Assembly (NCBI GenBank): GCA_027627225.1
Contig: CM051025.1
Span: forward strand, 56,483,681 to 56,547,680
Length of the DNA: 64,000 nucleotides
Direction of reading: 5' to 3'
DNA from: Congeria kusceri
Taxonomy: Eukaryota; Mollusca; Bivalvia; Myida; Dreissenidae
The notes under the pieces are model-generated. The model was given only the letters and a program-made list of their open reading frames with translations. It did no database searches and had not been told where the DNA came from. The first letter of the stretch is position 1. Each line of letters starts with the position of its first letter. The position numbers and the translations under genes are program-made. Positions 33,605 to 45,201 of the stretch are shown in pieces.

Positions 33605-35960
33605 GGAGTGTTTGACCTATTTTAAATCAATTAATGATCCCAATTCTACATTTTACCAGCCTGATGAAGATATTTTGTACTTTCAGGACAGATATTTAAA
33701 TGGTGAATTGAATATTATGTTTAATGAATTTAATGAACCATTTACTGATCAGAAAATTGTAAAAGCCTGCACACAGATACATAATGGTAAATCACCTGGA
33801 CCTGATTATCTGCTAAATGAGTTTTTTAAATCTGGTATTAGCTTTTTAAAGGCTGTGTGTACTTTGTTAAACAAATTGTTTGAGTATGGACATTTTCCAG
33901 AAATTTGGTGTGAGGGTTTTATTGTTCCTTTACATAAAAAGGAGATAGAGATGATGTAAATAATTACAGGGGTATCTTATTATTAAGTACATTTGGGAAA
34001 TTATTTACTAAAGTCATTAACAATAGATTAAACAATTGGGCTGAAAATTATCATGTATATATAGAGTCTCAGACAGGATTCAGGCAAAATATGGGCACTA
34101 TTGATAATATCTTTGTATTACATTGTCTCATTAATTATTTGTAAAATGAAAAAAGAGAATGGATGCTGTATTTATTGATTTTACTAAAGAATTCGATTAC
34201 CTGGTGCGATATATCATTTGGTACAAATTGTTGAAGTTAGGCGTTCGAGGAAATATTATTAATATTATTAAATCTATGTATGTAAATGTCCAATCAAGAA
34301 TTAAGTTAGGTCATACAATAAGTAATGAAGATTTCTCTTGTTTATTGGGTGTTAGACAGGGTGAATCATTTTCACCATTTTTTGTGTTCTATTTATTTGA
34401 ATGACTTATAGGAATAAAGAGGAATATTATATGTTAAATGGCTTTAATGGTATTGATATTGGTATGTTGAAATTGTTTTTGCTATTGTATGCAGATGATA
34501 TTGTAATAATGTCTGAATCTGAGCAAGAATTGAAGAAAGGCTTGTGTCTGTTAGAAGAATACTGTGATAAGTGGAAGCTATGTGTAAACTCAAATAAAAC
34601 AAAAGTAATGATTTTTTTTAAATGTGGTCAGTTAAGGAGAAATCTTAGTTTTTTTTATATAAAGGCCAGGCATTGGAAATTGTTGAAACGTTTATATATT
34701 TAGGAATTGTATTCACTACAGGAGGATCATTTGCAAGTACTTTTGATACACTTGCAGGCCAGGCTTCAAAAGCTGTTTTTAAATTAAATTCCGTGGCGTA
34801 GCGGTTAGGGCGTTGGCCTACGGAGCGGGAGGTCGAAGGTTCGAGTCATACACAGGGCGAGTTCTAATATGGCCGGTTGCCTACCCAGCAGCTAGTTAAA
34901 TCAAAGGGTACCGATTGCCTTCCTGCAAAGCGCCCGGCATATAGGATAGGAATCAGGAATAAAGATGTTCATCAGTGAAGGTGTCTCATGAGTCAAAACT
35001 GGCTGGCCCTTAATCGCGAGGGGTGACACTTTAATAAACAAACACTTTACTTTTTCATATTTAATTAATGTCCCTTTAATCTCTATACATATCAAGTTAC
35101 AGTTATTTGATCAGCTTGTTTTACCAATTTTAATTTATGGATCAGAGGTTTGGAGTTTAACTGAGTCGATGACTCTAGAGAGAGTTCATTTACATTTTTG
35201 CCAAAAATATTAGGTGTGAAAATTCAAACCCCCCAAAAATTGTGTATATGGAGAACTTGGTAGAACATCCTTGATAACCAAAAGAGCTGTTAATGTGATT
35301 AGGTACAGGTTAAAAATTGTTAAGTTAGAAGAGCATAAATATGCTAAGTGTATTCATTTGCATATGTGTAGCAATGTAATAAGTAGGCCAAATGCCCAGT
35401 CATGGACAAAAGATGTACGTAATTTGTTGCAATCTTTAGGCTTACATTATGCATGGCTAAACAAAAGTGTAGGGGATGAAAAAAAAAAGTGCTTTTTCTC
35501 ATTAGAAAAGTCAAGAATAACTGATGCATTTATACAAAATGTGATAACAGAACTAAATAACTCATCTAGAGCAAAAAATTACAATGTGTTTTGTAAATTT
35601 AAATTTCAACCTTATCTAAAACATGTCAGTATTAATAAGTATAGATTTGATCTTTGAATTGAGAGTTTCTTCACAAAGGCTAGAAGTCGAATCAGGCCGA
35701 TGGCATAAACATGAACCTATACCTTTTCATTAAAGAAAATGTCAGCATTGCAATGTTCTTGAAGATGAGTTTCATTTCTTGTTGGAATGCTCACTGAATA
35801 ATGATATTAGAACACTATATATTAAGAAGTATTACTGGAAAATACCAAATGTACCCAAATTTATAGAATTAATGCAATCCGAAAATGTAATTACTAACAG
35901 AAACTTAGCTATGTATATCCATAACGCGTTTATTCAAAGAAACCAATATACATAGTATTA
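33605..35960 (+). pseudogene. LINE reverse transcriptase, family 1 (plus copy), split by a SINE
   Basis: Plus-strand ORF2 relic. Pieces in order: 'NGKSPGPDYLLNEFFKSG' and 'FPEIWCEGFIVPLHKK' (33612-33959); 'YRGILLLSTFGKLFTK' with 'QTGFRQNMGTIDNIFVLH' in the next frame; 'FIDFTKEFDYLVR' and 'LGVRQGESFSPFF' (34159-34404); the catalytic box LLLYADDIVIM (YADD at 34488-34499); 'CDKWKLCVNSNKTKVM' (34401-34703); 'GGSFASTFDTLAGQ' up to the SINE at 34790; then 'QLFDQLVLPILIYGSEVW' from 35100 and the tail 'RVSSQRLEVESGRWHKHEP' near 35660. Stops and frameshifts kill it, but the YADD is intact, unlike the minus-strand relative at 18136-19790. The endonuclease is absent. Confidence 0.92.
34786..35065 (+). 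mobile_element. tRNA-derived SINE inserted in the LINE
   Basis: The head has box A-like TGGCGTAGCGGTTAGGGCG (from 34794) and box B GGTTCGAGTC (34838-34847), the spacing of a tRNA-derived pol III promoter. A non-tRNA body follows, ending in an A/T-rich tail near 35060. The LINE protein similarity stops at 'KAVFKLN' before it and resumes at 'LQLFDQLVLP' after it, so the insertion is inferred from the interrupted host. Possible imperfect target duplication: 'tttaaattaa' on the left, 'atttaattaa' on the right. Confidence 0.85.
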
Positions 35961-38900
35961 CTATTAATATTACCGTAAATGTAGTAACACTTGACTTCTC
36001 GCTCCGCATATTGCTTTGTATATTTTTTAAATACTCATTTAAATTGATAATTTGCTGTTGTTGACTATGGCATTGTTAATATTTGTATTTATATGCGCAA
36101 CCTGTTGTAATTTATTTATGCTTAATTCAGTCGAGAATTAGTATTACACAGATGACCACTCTGCATGTTTTTATGTGTATTTGTGTACTACTTCATGTAT
36201 ACTCATGGACTGTATGATTGATGTATATTTAATAAACCATATACGATTTATACCGATTATATACACGATTGACCTACACTGCGCGTAGATTGTATTTCCA
36301 AAATAAACATGTTCTATATATACCGATAATATACACGATTGGCTTAGACTGCCTGTAGATTGCATTTTCTTAAATATGCAGTACTTGATGACGCTTAATG
36401 TTCTTATATATTTTTATTTCCATAACTCGTCTTGCGCTTGTATGAATCCTTATTGTGTCACATAAATCGAGATGAACTAGTGTTCAACTTTGAGGGAATA
36501 TGTCACAGTTCTCCTTAATACTGTATATATGGTAAAATATGCGAGATATTTTCGTCAAATGTTATGGATGGTGTCATCAGTAAACCTTTGGAGTGTCTTG
36601 CCGATATTCATTAAATATCCACCGCAAGTACTGAAGAAGAATTATTTCCATTATTATCTTGTTAACTAAATTGCATTCACATTCTATAACGAAAAGGCGC
36701 GATTTGTTGTGAAAACTAGGTTAAAAGTTTATCAGCGTTAAATAATCAATCCACTTGAATAAGCATGAGTGACATTTATGAAAATATCTATTCCCTACGT
36801 CCTTATCAGAGCAATTTGTCCTTTTTGAGGTAATAATACACTAACTAAGTATAGAATTGTTTAAAGTGTTGACGAAAATATGCATTATTTCCTGCATTAT
36901 ACCAGTGAATTTTAGGCAGCCATTGTCCAAACAAAGTTCTGCAAAACGTCTGAAAACGTTTATTTTTGTAAACAATAACATACATTTATTAAATATGAAG
37001 ATTTTATTGAAAAGCTGAATAGATAAAGCATGTAGTAAATCATTGCAAAACAAGTTTGAAGGTTTTGAAAAGATCTTTAAATTGTATCACAATAGATTGA
37101 AACACACACAAATAGTACGTTTGACTATCGTTTCGATGTATGAACATTCATATTAAAGACACAACAGTTTAAATATTGGACGGGAAATATTTCATATATG
37201 TCACAATTATACTTTATTTATGGTAAAATATGCGCAGATTTTCCATCAATCAGGCATGATTGATTGCGTCGTCAAGGTAACTGGAATCTAGTGATTTCTC
37301 GGTGGCACAGAATCCATCTTTGATATAATCTTTTTTTCATTCCGCCGTGCATGGATGGTGACATTCATTGGCAAAATTAGTAGATGGTTTTAGATGGTTT
37401 ATCATTATTTCTATCTTTTTGCAGAGGCTGGACAAACTCATCTGTGAACAAACCTTCTTGAAAATTCATTGTACCTTGTATGTACTTATGAATATTATTT
37501 TGGCATATTGCAATGACCAAGCCCATTGTTCTTAAATCACGTTAATTAATTTTTACAATGTACGTTGAGTACGAATCTCAATGTCATTAATATAAATCAT
37601 TGTTTACTACATTATAATTAAATGCCATTTATATTAAATCAATATAACAATATATTGATAATTTCTAAGCTTATTATGAATTAATTCATCATATTATAAT
37701 GATTGCCTTCATTGTAAATTACAATAATATCTCAAATATTTCGCGGCATTTTACTTTTTTCCGCCTTCTTGCATGTTTACTATAGTGACGTCATTCAGAG
37801 AGAAGTGATTATGACGAGAATAAATAGGGCCGAACTGTCGTTTGGCTTCAGTTGCCTTTTGGTCACTCAATGGAAAAGATGGACGATCAGATAGATAACT
37901 GATTTAAAAATTGACTTGTTGAAACTGTTTCAAGAAATCGACTTAATGAAACCGAAACATTATTTAAATAGATATTGTTTAATATGAACGTTGTTGTTTT
38001 ATACTTAAGCGTAATAAGTTGTGTGTGGTGCTGGCACCGTCCGCTGGCCACCAGACGAACCGGCACTACAATATCAATAAATATAAAGTGTTGGCCTGAT
38101 GCGCATATCTAAGTATTGTAAATACATATGACTTGACGTGTGTACCAGTGTACTATAAAACTGAAAAACGACTCAATCAGATGTTAATGGACACTCATAC
38201 TTATTATCCATTAGTTAATTTTCGTTGAACATTCGCAATAATAAAACGTTTCATCGCATCTTGGACTCAATCTCATCTATACCTCCGGTATATCAGACAG
38301 TATAACATAAATAATTTATTTGATTGGTTATTATCGATACACATGATTTTAGATCATAACTCTACCATTTACATTACATTGTAGATCTGAATTGTCTAAA
38401 CGATATGTATTTCAAAAGTAGCTAACTATAATTGATGATAATGCAAAGTAAAAGTCGCTGAATAGTTATGAAATAAAGTAACCTTTTTACATAATGAACT
38501 AAATGCGTCATTTCAAAAACAGAGATAATGGCACTTTGTTAAAGTGAATGAATAAGAAAATTAATTACTAAATCAGCTTTTACAATGGAGAGACAACGTT
38601 ACTGGATGACGCAAACCAAACAAACAACGAACTACCGAATAAGACACTAACCATGCAATGCAAATTCAGTAACAAAACATCGTCAATCTGCTAGCGTTTC
38701 GAAACGACACGAGAGCAAATTTGCCCGTTAGATTAACCATTTCATCATGAAAATTTAAGAAGTAATGTCTTTTGTTCAACCTTAACTTATTTGAAATCCC
38801 ACAGTAAAATAAATTGAATGAATGATTTAAAATAAATTCTCATCACGGTGTTGTTTTCGCCAGACGTCTCATTTAGTTTTTCTGAGTGCTCTTACTACAA

Positions 38901-39055
38901 GCGTTCATAAGGAAACATTTAGTGCGATGACATTACACCCAATTACACAAATTAAAGTATTAGTTGTTGATTCATTGAATTATAGTAGCTGGTATTAAAT
39001 AGGGAATGTGATATATGTAGCCACACTTCTTTTTATTTTATTCTTTTTTGTTTTA
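35961..39055. other. Intergenic; duplicated pieces, no gene recognised
   Basis: 36510-36650 ('actgtatatatggtaaaatatgc') and 37205-37340 ('ctttatttatggtaaaatatgc', 'gattgcgtcgtcaa') are relatives of 16610-16760. A CRE octamer TGACGTCA near 37787, with 'aataaataggg' about 40 bp on, could be a promoter, but I see no exon. Around 38030-38070 a GC-richer 'gtgctggcaccgtccgctgg' stretch is of unknown meaning. Confidence 0.4.
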
Positions 39056-39059
39056 GCCG

Positions 39060-39923
39060 TCAGAGTTTCATCATTCAAACTAAATTTAGTACGATTATAA
39101 GGTAGCAAATCCGGCATCCATACGTCTTCGAGAGACGATGGTGTAGCTTCCGGTTTGGGTGATGTTCTGTCTGCACCTTTGTCAATGGTTGTGCAGTCCG
39201 ATTCTTGAATGTCAATAGCGTTGCCTGCTGAGGCTGCTGTTGGTTTTCTGTCTTCCTGGCTATCTTTGCAGCGAGGTTTTTACTTCAGGCATCATCGGCT
39301 TTCTGAACGCCCTGTCTGACAGCAAGGCGCCATGCTGAGCGGTCGTTTGCGAGATTTGCTCATGAAAGGACGCTGATGTCAGACAGCGTCAGGTCTTTTT
39401 TGCAGACGTCTTTGTAGCGCAGACGTCAGCGTACTGTCAACCGTGTGCCATCTACCAGCTCTCCGTACAGTAGGTCTTTTGGAATGCGGCCTTGGTCCAT
39501 TTCCCTGACTTGGCAGAGCGTTTCAGGACCTCTGTATCGGTATCTTGTCCTGCTATTTGATATTCAAAGCTGTTGCGCGTCTTCTCGTATCTCGCATGAT
39601 GGGTCCATGCCTCGCTACTGTAGAGGAGTGTGTTGAGCACGCAGGTCTAGTAGACGCGCAGCTTCTCTTCTCAGTGAGGCTTAGGCTATGTTAGACACTC
39701 TGGTTCAGTGTGGCCAAAATCGCTGCTGTCTTGGCGATCCTGCAGTTGACCTCTGTGCCGATGGAGAGCGAACTGATGATGGTGGACCAGAGGTAGATGG
39801 AATTCTCCACAACTTCCAGGTTTAGCCCATCAATGGTGATGGTTGGAAGGGCGTCTGTGTCCTGGGCCATGATTTTGGTCTTCTTCAATCGGATGGTCAA
39901 CCCAACTTGGAGGCACTCTACAG
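39060..39923 (-). pseudogene. 3' end of a third LINE family (RT C-terminus)
   Basis: Minus strand. 39691-39927 gives 'LTIRLKKTKIMAQDTDALP' and 'LNLEVVENSIYLWSTIISSL', the RT thumb region. 39452-39640 gives 'LNTLLYSSEAWTHHARYEKT' and 'DTDTEVLKRSAK'. Further 3', in shifted frames with stops, are 'LLYGELVDG', 'RLRYKDVCKKDL' and 'LANDRSAWRLAVRQGVQKAD'. This is the well-known tail of an abundant metazoan LINE type, often mis-annotated as craniofacial development protein 2-like. It is 5' truncated and frameshifted, and abuts the BEL/Pao fragment with no gap. Confidence 0.88.
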
Positions 39924-40290
39924 ACACTGAACGAGAAGATTACTAGTCAAACTGATGTAGACGGAATAGACGAAGAAATTGTGCAAACGGAAATATACAT
40001 ACTGGACTTAAATATCATTTACTATCATTGCCCTACATCACACTGAAGTGTTTACGTGAAAATTCAACGACATAATAAAAACGTACATTCGCGGTCTCGA
40101 GTCCTTAGGTCAACGCCAGGAGAATTATGGAAGTTTAATTGTGCCACTAATACTCGAAAAGATGCCCTCTAAATTCGGAAAAATCTAGCAAGAGAACATG
40201 GAGGCTTTAACTGGCAGTTAGGAGAACTCAGACGAGCATTAACAAAAGAAATCGTTATCTTGGAGGCCGGAAGTGAAGTACCAGAAGTCA
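39924..40290 (+). pseudogene. BEL/Pao retrotransposon gag fragment
   Basis: Plus-strand frames give 'TLNEKITSQTDVDGIDEEIV' (from 39924), then, after a broken stretch, 'YIRGLESLGQRQENYGSLIV' (from 40084) and, one frame on, 'RKNLAREHGGFNWQLGELRR' with 'LTKEIVILEAGS'. This is the gag-side domain typical of Pao/BEL elements (Pfam DUF1759 type, from memory). At least one frameshift and one internal deletion are visible. Protease, RT, RNase H and integrase are all absent: the gag relic runs directly into LTR-like sequence. Confidence 0.8.
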
Positions 40291-40291
40291 T

Positions 40292-40456
40292 TGTGGCGGG
40301 CCGGATAATGTTGGGAAAATGGCGCTTTTATGACGTTGTCTGACGAGTTTATGTACGTGACGTGACACGTTACTTACGTCACGTCCTGTTTCGATTTTGT
40401 ATTTACAAGTTAAATAAACGGTCGAAACTTCAACAATTCGTCGTTTCTTCCTCACA
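40292..40456 (+). mobile_element. LTR-like sequence next to the gag relic
   Basis: It begins TGTGGCGGGCCGG and ends 'cttcctcaca' (TG...CA), with an AATAAA ('agttaaataaacgg') about 40 bp before the end, as in the R-U5 part of short BEL-type LTRs. The boundary is uncertain by a few bases and no second LTR was found, so the element is an internally deleted remnant. Confidence 0.55.
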
Positions 40457-40960
40457 AGGGACATGTGCTGCTCCCGACACTTCTCTTGTAGCTAGCGTAG
40501 TGAGAGGATTATGTCTGGTGGATATCCTTGCATTAGCAATACTATGCACTTACATATGTAATCGTTTTTTTATAAATTCCGAGCTTGTTTTGTTTTTCCT
40601 AAATTATAAGAAAAATGACAACAAGAGTATCCTTCTTCTATAGACTAAATGTGAAACGTCATTATCTTTTATTTGCAATATAATTGTGTGTGCTGATTTC
40701 AACAATATGATAATATGGCTCTTACACTTGCCATATGCTTTCTGTTATTGCAGAGTCATATGTGTTCTATTATCTCAGATTAATTACCATATCTCGTGAA
40801 ACATGGTCACGTGATGTTTATGGATTCTTATTTACAACAAATGATAGAAATGTGAGTAAGGTTCGACAAACAGTTCAAAGAAAAATATTCCAACTCTTCA
40901 AACACTTTTGCTAAATTCAGATAAAATTAATGTAAGGTTAACATAGGCATTTATTTAGTA

Positions 40961-41043
40961 ATTAAATATGCAAAGTAATGTCCCTTTAAAGGTTCAATAA
41001 ATTGTATGAAACCTTTAAAGGGACATTACTTTGCATATTTAAT
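40961..41043. repeat. Perfect 34-bp fold-back hairpin
   Basis: 40961-40994 ('attaaatatgcaaagtaatg' then 'tccctttaaaggtt') is exactly complementary to 41010-41043, with a 15-nt loop. The outward motif TTTAAAGGGACATTACTTTG resembles the TIR starts of the MITEs at 4759 and 41801 (TTAAAGGGAC/A-type), so this may be two MITE ends joined head to head. Confidence 0.93.
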
Positions 41044-41109
41044 ATTCAGTTTGCTAACAGTCCTCAAATATTTCAAATACAAAAGATGAACAATATCGTT
41101 CAGTTATTT

Positions 41110-41560
41110 CTAAAAATTATCCACAATATATTTCAACAAAATCAACGAAAAAAGTGAATGAATGTACATCTTTATTTTTACAAATATGCATCGAAGACGT
41201 CGATACATGTCGAATGTGTCTTGATTTTATATTCTAAGTTGTTTTTTTTTTGTTTTAATATATTTCTAACTGTATTATCTATTTTGCATTAGTTTGCCTT
41301 TCAAGAAGCACGAGTATTGTCTTTACATATTAATACATAAAGTATTCAAGATTTGTGCACATGAATTTCCCCAGTAGCACTATTTGTCATTTTTTATCAA
41401 AGCACTGCCTAAAAGATAATTTCGTTGTCGCGAAATATTGTAAGTTTGATTTCCTATCTTTTGTCGACAGCGATGTTAGTATAATGCTCATGTTTGTGTC
41501 TGATTTTCATTTCCCCCTAGGGACCTTTAAGTAAACAAACCCATTTACTGCGAAAGAAAA
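41110..41560. repeat. Duplicated intergenic block related to 31560-32010
   Basis: See 31560-32010 for shared anchors. Non-coding. It precedes the second tRNA-core MITE. Confidence 0.7.
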
Positions 41561-41800
41561 AAGCATGTGCTGTGGGAATAATTTGAATAACACGGAATGT
41601 TTCTCTAGTTAATATGGTTCAGGTTATTATAGACATGTTGTTGGTGCCTACGGTTATTGGTGCCATTATTTAATGCCATTAGGGAACAACGTGATTGTTT
41701 TTCGTATTTAGTGCAAGTTGCTGCATTGTTAATGTTTTCTATCCATGTTGGTGCCATATCCACACAGTTCCTTAGTGAAAACGTATGTAAATACAATTCA

Positions 41801-42308
41801 TTAAAAGGACTATGTCACGGAAAAAGTGATCTTCTTTAGCAATTTTAATCATATAATGTTAAAGAAATCAGCAATACAAACGCGTATACAACAAATAACG
41901 CATGAATAATTTACTATATTATGAGAAACTTAATAGATAACAATAAAGAAAAACACTTGAAAAAAAACCCTGAGTGGGTATCAAACTCAAGACGACGGAG
42001 TCATAAAAACAAATGACAGTAGACAGCGCTGTAACTAACGCGCTATTCTGACTTACGAAAATGAATGGGCATACTATGGTTACGTAAGATACCCACAAAT
42101 ATGACGTCAAAGTATGAACAATAAAAGGGGTAAACAAACATAACCTAAATTATGTAATGATTTTTTTTTCTCAGAATGCATAAACTTTTTTTTCTTTATA
42201 TATACATTATTTTAATCTTTAGTATATGCCAGTATTATTATTACATTTTCAGATATTTTTCTGCAATTCCCCCTTTGGGGCCCCTTTTGTTGACATATTC
42301 CCTTTAAG
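41801..42308. mobile_element. Second TIR element with a tRNA-like core
   Basis: The left end 'ttaaaaggactatgtca' and the reverse-complemented right end 'ttaaagggaatatgtca' form ~17-bp TIRs. Total length is 508 bp, the same as the element at 4759-5266. At the corresponding interior position on the minus strand is a tRNA-like piece: 'tagcgcgttagttacagcg' (box A-like) and, about 55-60 nt on, 'gagtttgatacccactcagg' (box B-like, decayed). TTAA occurs at both edges, compatible with a TTAA target. No transposase frame. Confidence 0.7.
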
Positions 42309-45201
42309 TTGGTGTCTGGTTCATTTAAAGTTTATTTTGTCTTTAATGGTTTTAATTTGGTAACAGTTGAATAGATAAAACATATTTTAACATTTTTGAA
42401 ATATAAAATTCGTTTTCACAAAGAACATTTTATTTCAAATGTTCACTTAAATTAGACTTAAATTAAGATTTTCTTTAGGAACTTTGTGGATATGACCGAA
42501 GAATCAAACTTACATACCTAACCACAAATTAAGGTCTCACTATCCATGTAATCGAAAATGAAACCAGATTTCAAAGTAGTATATATCTTTTAGAGATAAT
42601 GCGTACAAACAGTCATGCAAAGTACTGTTTTGTATACTACGGTACATATCCAATTAGGGTTATGAACCGTATCCCACAAGCTGATGCTGAACATTGATCT
42701 ATATTGGTCACGTTACTAACAGCCTACTAATGGCGTGCGAATAACGTGTATACTGCAATCAAAACTATTCTCACAGCTATTGAAGTGAATGATATATTTA
42801 CTGTACTGTTTTAATGTCTCTCTTAAACTGTTCTAGAAATGATGTTCTATGTGCATTTGTCTGTTCTATCACCATAAAAGTCTGACGAATTTATAAAATA
42901 CGTACATTAGTAATGTACTTTAAACGGATCAAATATATATTAAACTAATGTTTTTGTTTAGCCAAAGTTGCAATTAATTCAAAGCAGTCAGCATAAATTG
43001 TGTGTGTTATGATTAAAATAATTGTTGAAAACATTGCAATTTAATGCCAGTGTAAAAAATTCTCACTGACTAAAAAACAGGTATGTAGTATATAAATCAT
43101 TTAATTAAAGATATTTATTCTTTTTATCACAAAACCCGTATGTTCAGAAATGTTTCATTTTGTCGATAACAATGCAAAATAATTGAAAAATCCCTATTAT
43201 TTCCTCGCATTAAACAATTCGACCATGAACATGCAAATAACATTAATCCAATATTGGCTACACATAATCTTAAAACGCTTATTCTAAAAGTAAAGCAATC
43301 CACGTGTTTATTAAAAATGCGTTGCTAGGAAGTTGGATCAATACGAGGCGTGTCCGAAAAATACACATACCGTGTTCATCTGTATTTTCGCGGTAGTTAA
43401 CATTTAAACAAATATTGTGAGCAAAAGCAACTAACCAAACATTGTCTTTCGATATGAAAAAACAACAACTGAACATCTGTTAGACAACGCATTATTTGTT
43501 TTTCAATTATTGTATTTTTTCAATGCACCATGCGGCCATTTTGAAAACTTACGTCATCGGCAATCTCGCGGTAAAACTTTTGTTTTGAAATAAGTCTGCT
43601 GTTTGTCTTTAAACGAACACAAATAAACTAAAATTGTTGGATTGTAACCTTTTATAAAAATTACGAAACAAGATTTTGAGTTTGCCTATATATAGTAGCC
43701 TAGGCAGACGAATGTGTATACATTGATTGTTTAATGTCTACTGATGGCTGCAACAAGATACAAACGTTATTAAGATTTATGTTTTAAAGTCATATTATTT
43801 GATTGTTTCCAAATAAAATCATTTGTATTTTATATGTTCTTAAAGAGAACCAAAAATAGGTTTGATGTTGGCAATTAAGCATGACAATCCAAAGAGAAAC
43901 AATTACAGAGGAAATAGAGATACCGCGAGAATACAGATGCCGACTGTTTTCAAAAGCTTGTCAATGTCCGATGCTAAATGTTATATAGGTTTACTTCATT
44001 ATATCGCACATGCATGTGTTTTTTTCTTGTTATGTTTTGCTTTCACTTTAAATACACGACCGTGGTCCAAAATCGTCCTACATTCGGGTAACTAATTCTT
44101 TATTTTTGTGTCAAGTAAGTTTGCGAAATCATAGTAACGGCAATTTACAGTATTTATCAAAAGGACATAGATGCTATTAAAATGCATGACAATATTTTTA
44201 CACAATCATCTTTATTTTGTCATGGTAGAAACTCACGTAACTGTGAAACAATTTCCCCGTTCGTCCATAAATATTGTTCTTAATTACAACGGTCATGTAC
44301 TTAAACCTCCCATCGATTACCGGATTATCATTAATCAATCATTCCCGGCGGCAGCCTATTTAAGTATGCACAGGCATGGAATCAGACGTCATTGTCTATA
44401 ACTGGTTATTGAGAAGTATTCCATATTAATGGCAAAGCTAGATTGCCATGTGTGGGTATATCGATTTTGCATGACAAAATGTGATGGAAGCTTTACAATA
44501 TGTCACTCAAGTTTGCATGACGCAATAGCTGAAACATTAAACACTCTTTCGACTACAAACAATTCAAAGTGACAGACTTTATGCAACAAATGGCTTTACG
44601 ACATGTATGTACATAATATCTAAAACAATTATTATAGAAGAGACCTACACGTACATGTCATTCAAACGAAAATAGCTTAATTGGTATAGTTATTGATAAT
44701 ATTTTGTTTTCTTTACAATACCCACATCTGGTAACATCGTTAAACCCATTCAAACAATTAAACATGACAATAACTTCCGATAGTTATCTAGTGATATTAT
44801 TTGTATAAGATGTAAGCATTTGTTGAATACAATAAGGTACATGTAACACTCAGCTGATTAAGTAAACAACTGAATACAGTTGTAGTTTTTATTTAACAAA
44901 ATGCGTATTTGAGCATAACAAAACTCAAACGATATTTCAACGGCAAGCAAAATTGTCCAATAGCAATTAGTTTACCGTTATTATAAATAAAACATAAAAT
45001 TAGCGTTATTGACAAACAAGAATACTTGGCTGTATTGATTTATAGTTTACACCACAACAGAGTGAGCCGATATGAGCATCGGGCGACTGAATATTTTCTA
45101 GGAAAGTGGTTAGAACACGTCTTTCAGAAAGTATGCACAATCACCTTTAACTTATTGCGCGTTTGGTGCTATTCCTTGGATCTGACGAATATTATGACCG
45201 G
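42309..45201. other. Intergenic downstream of the GPCR; promoter-like cluster near 43530
   Basis: No exon recognised. At 43531-43575 'gcggccattttg', 'ttacgtcatc' and 'aatctcgcgg' lie within about 45 bp, i.e. YY1-, CRE/ATF- and TCTCGCG-like sites as in TATA-less promoters, but no first exon could be recognised next to them. AATAAA on the minus strand near 44889-44894 could serve as a distal poly(A) signal of the GPCR transcript. Confidence 0.3.

Noticed and set aside
40362..40643. 93-residue frame with hydrophobic C-terminus
   Set aside because: Starts inside the LTR-like sequence and has no homology features.
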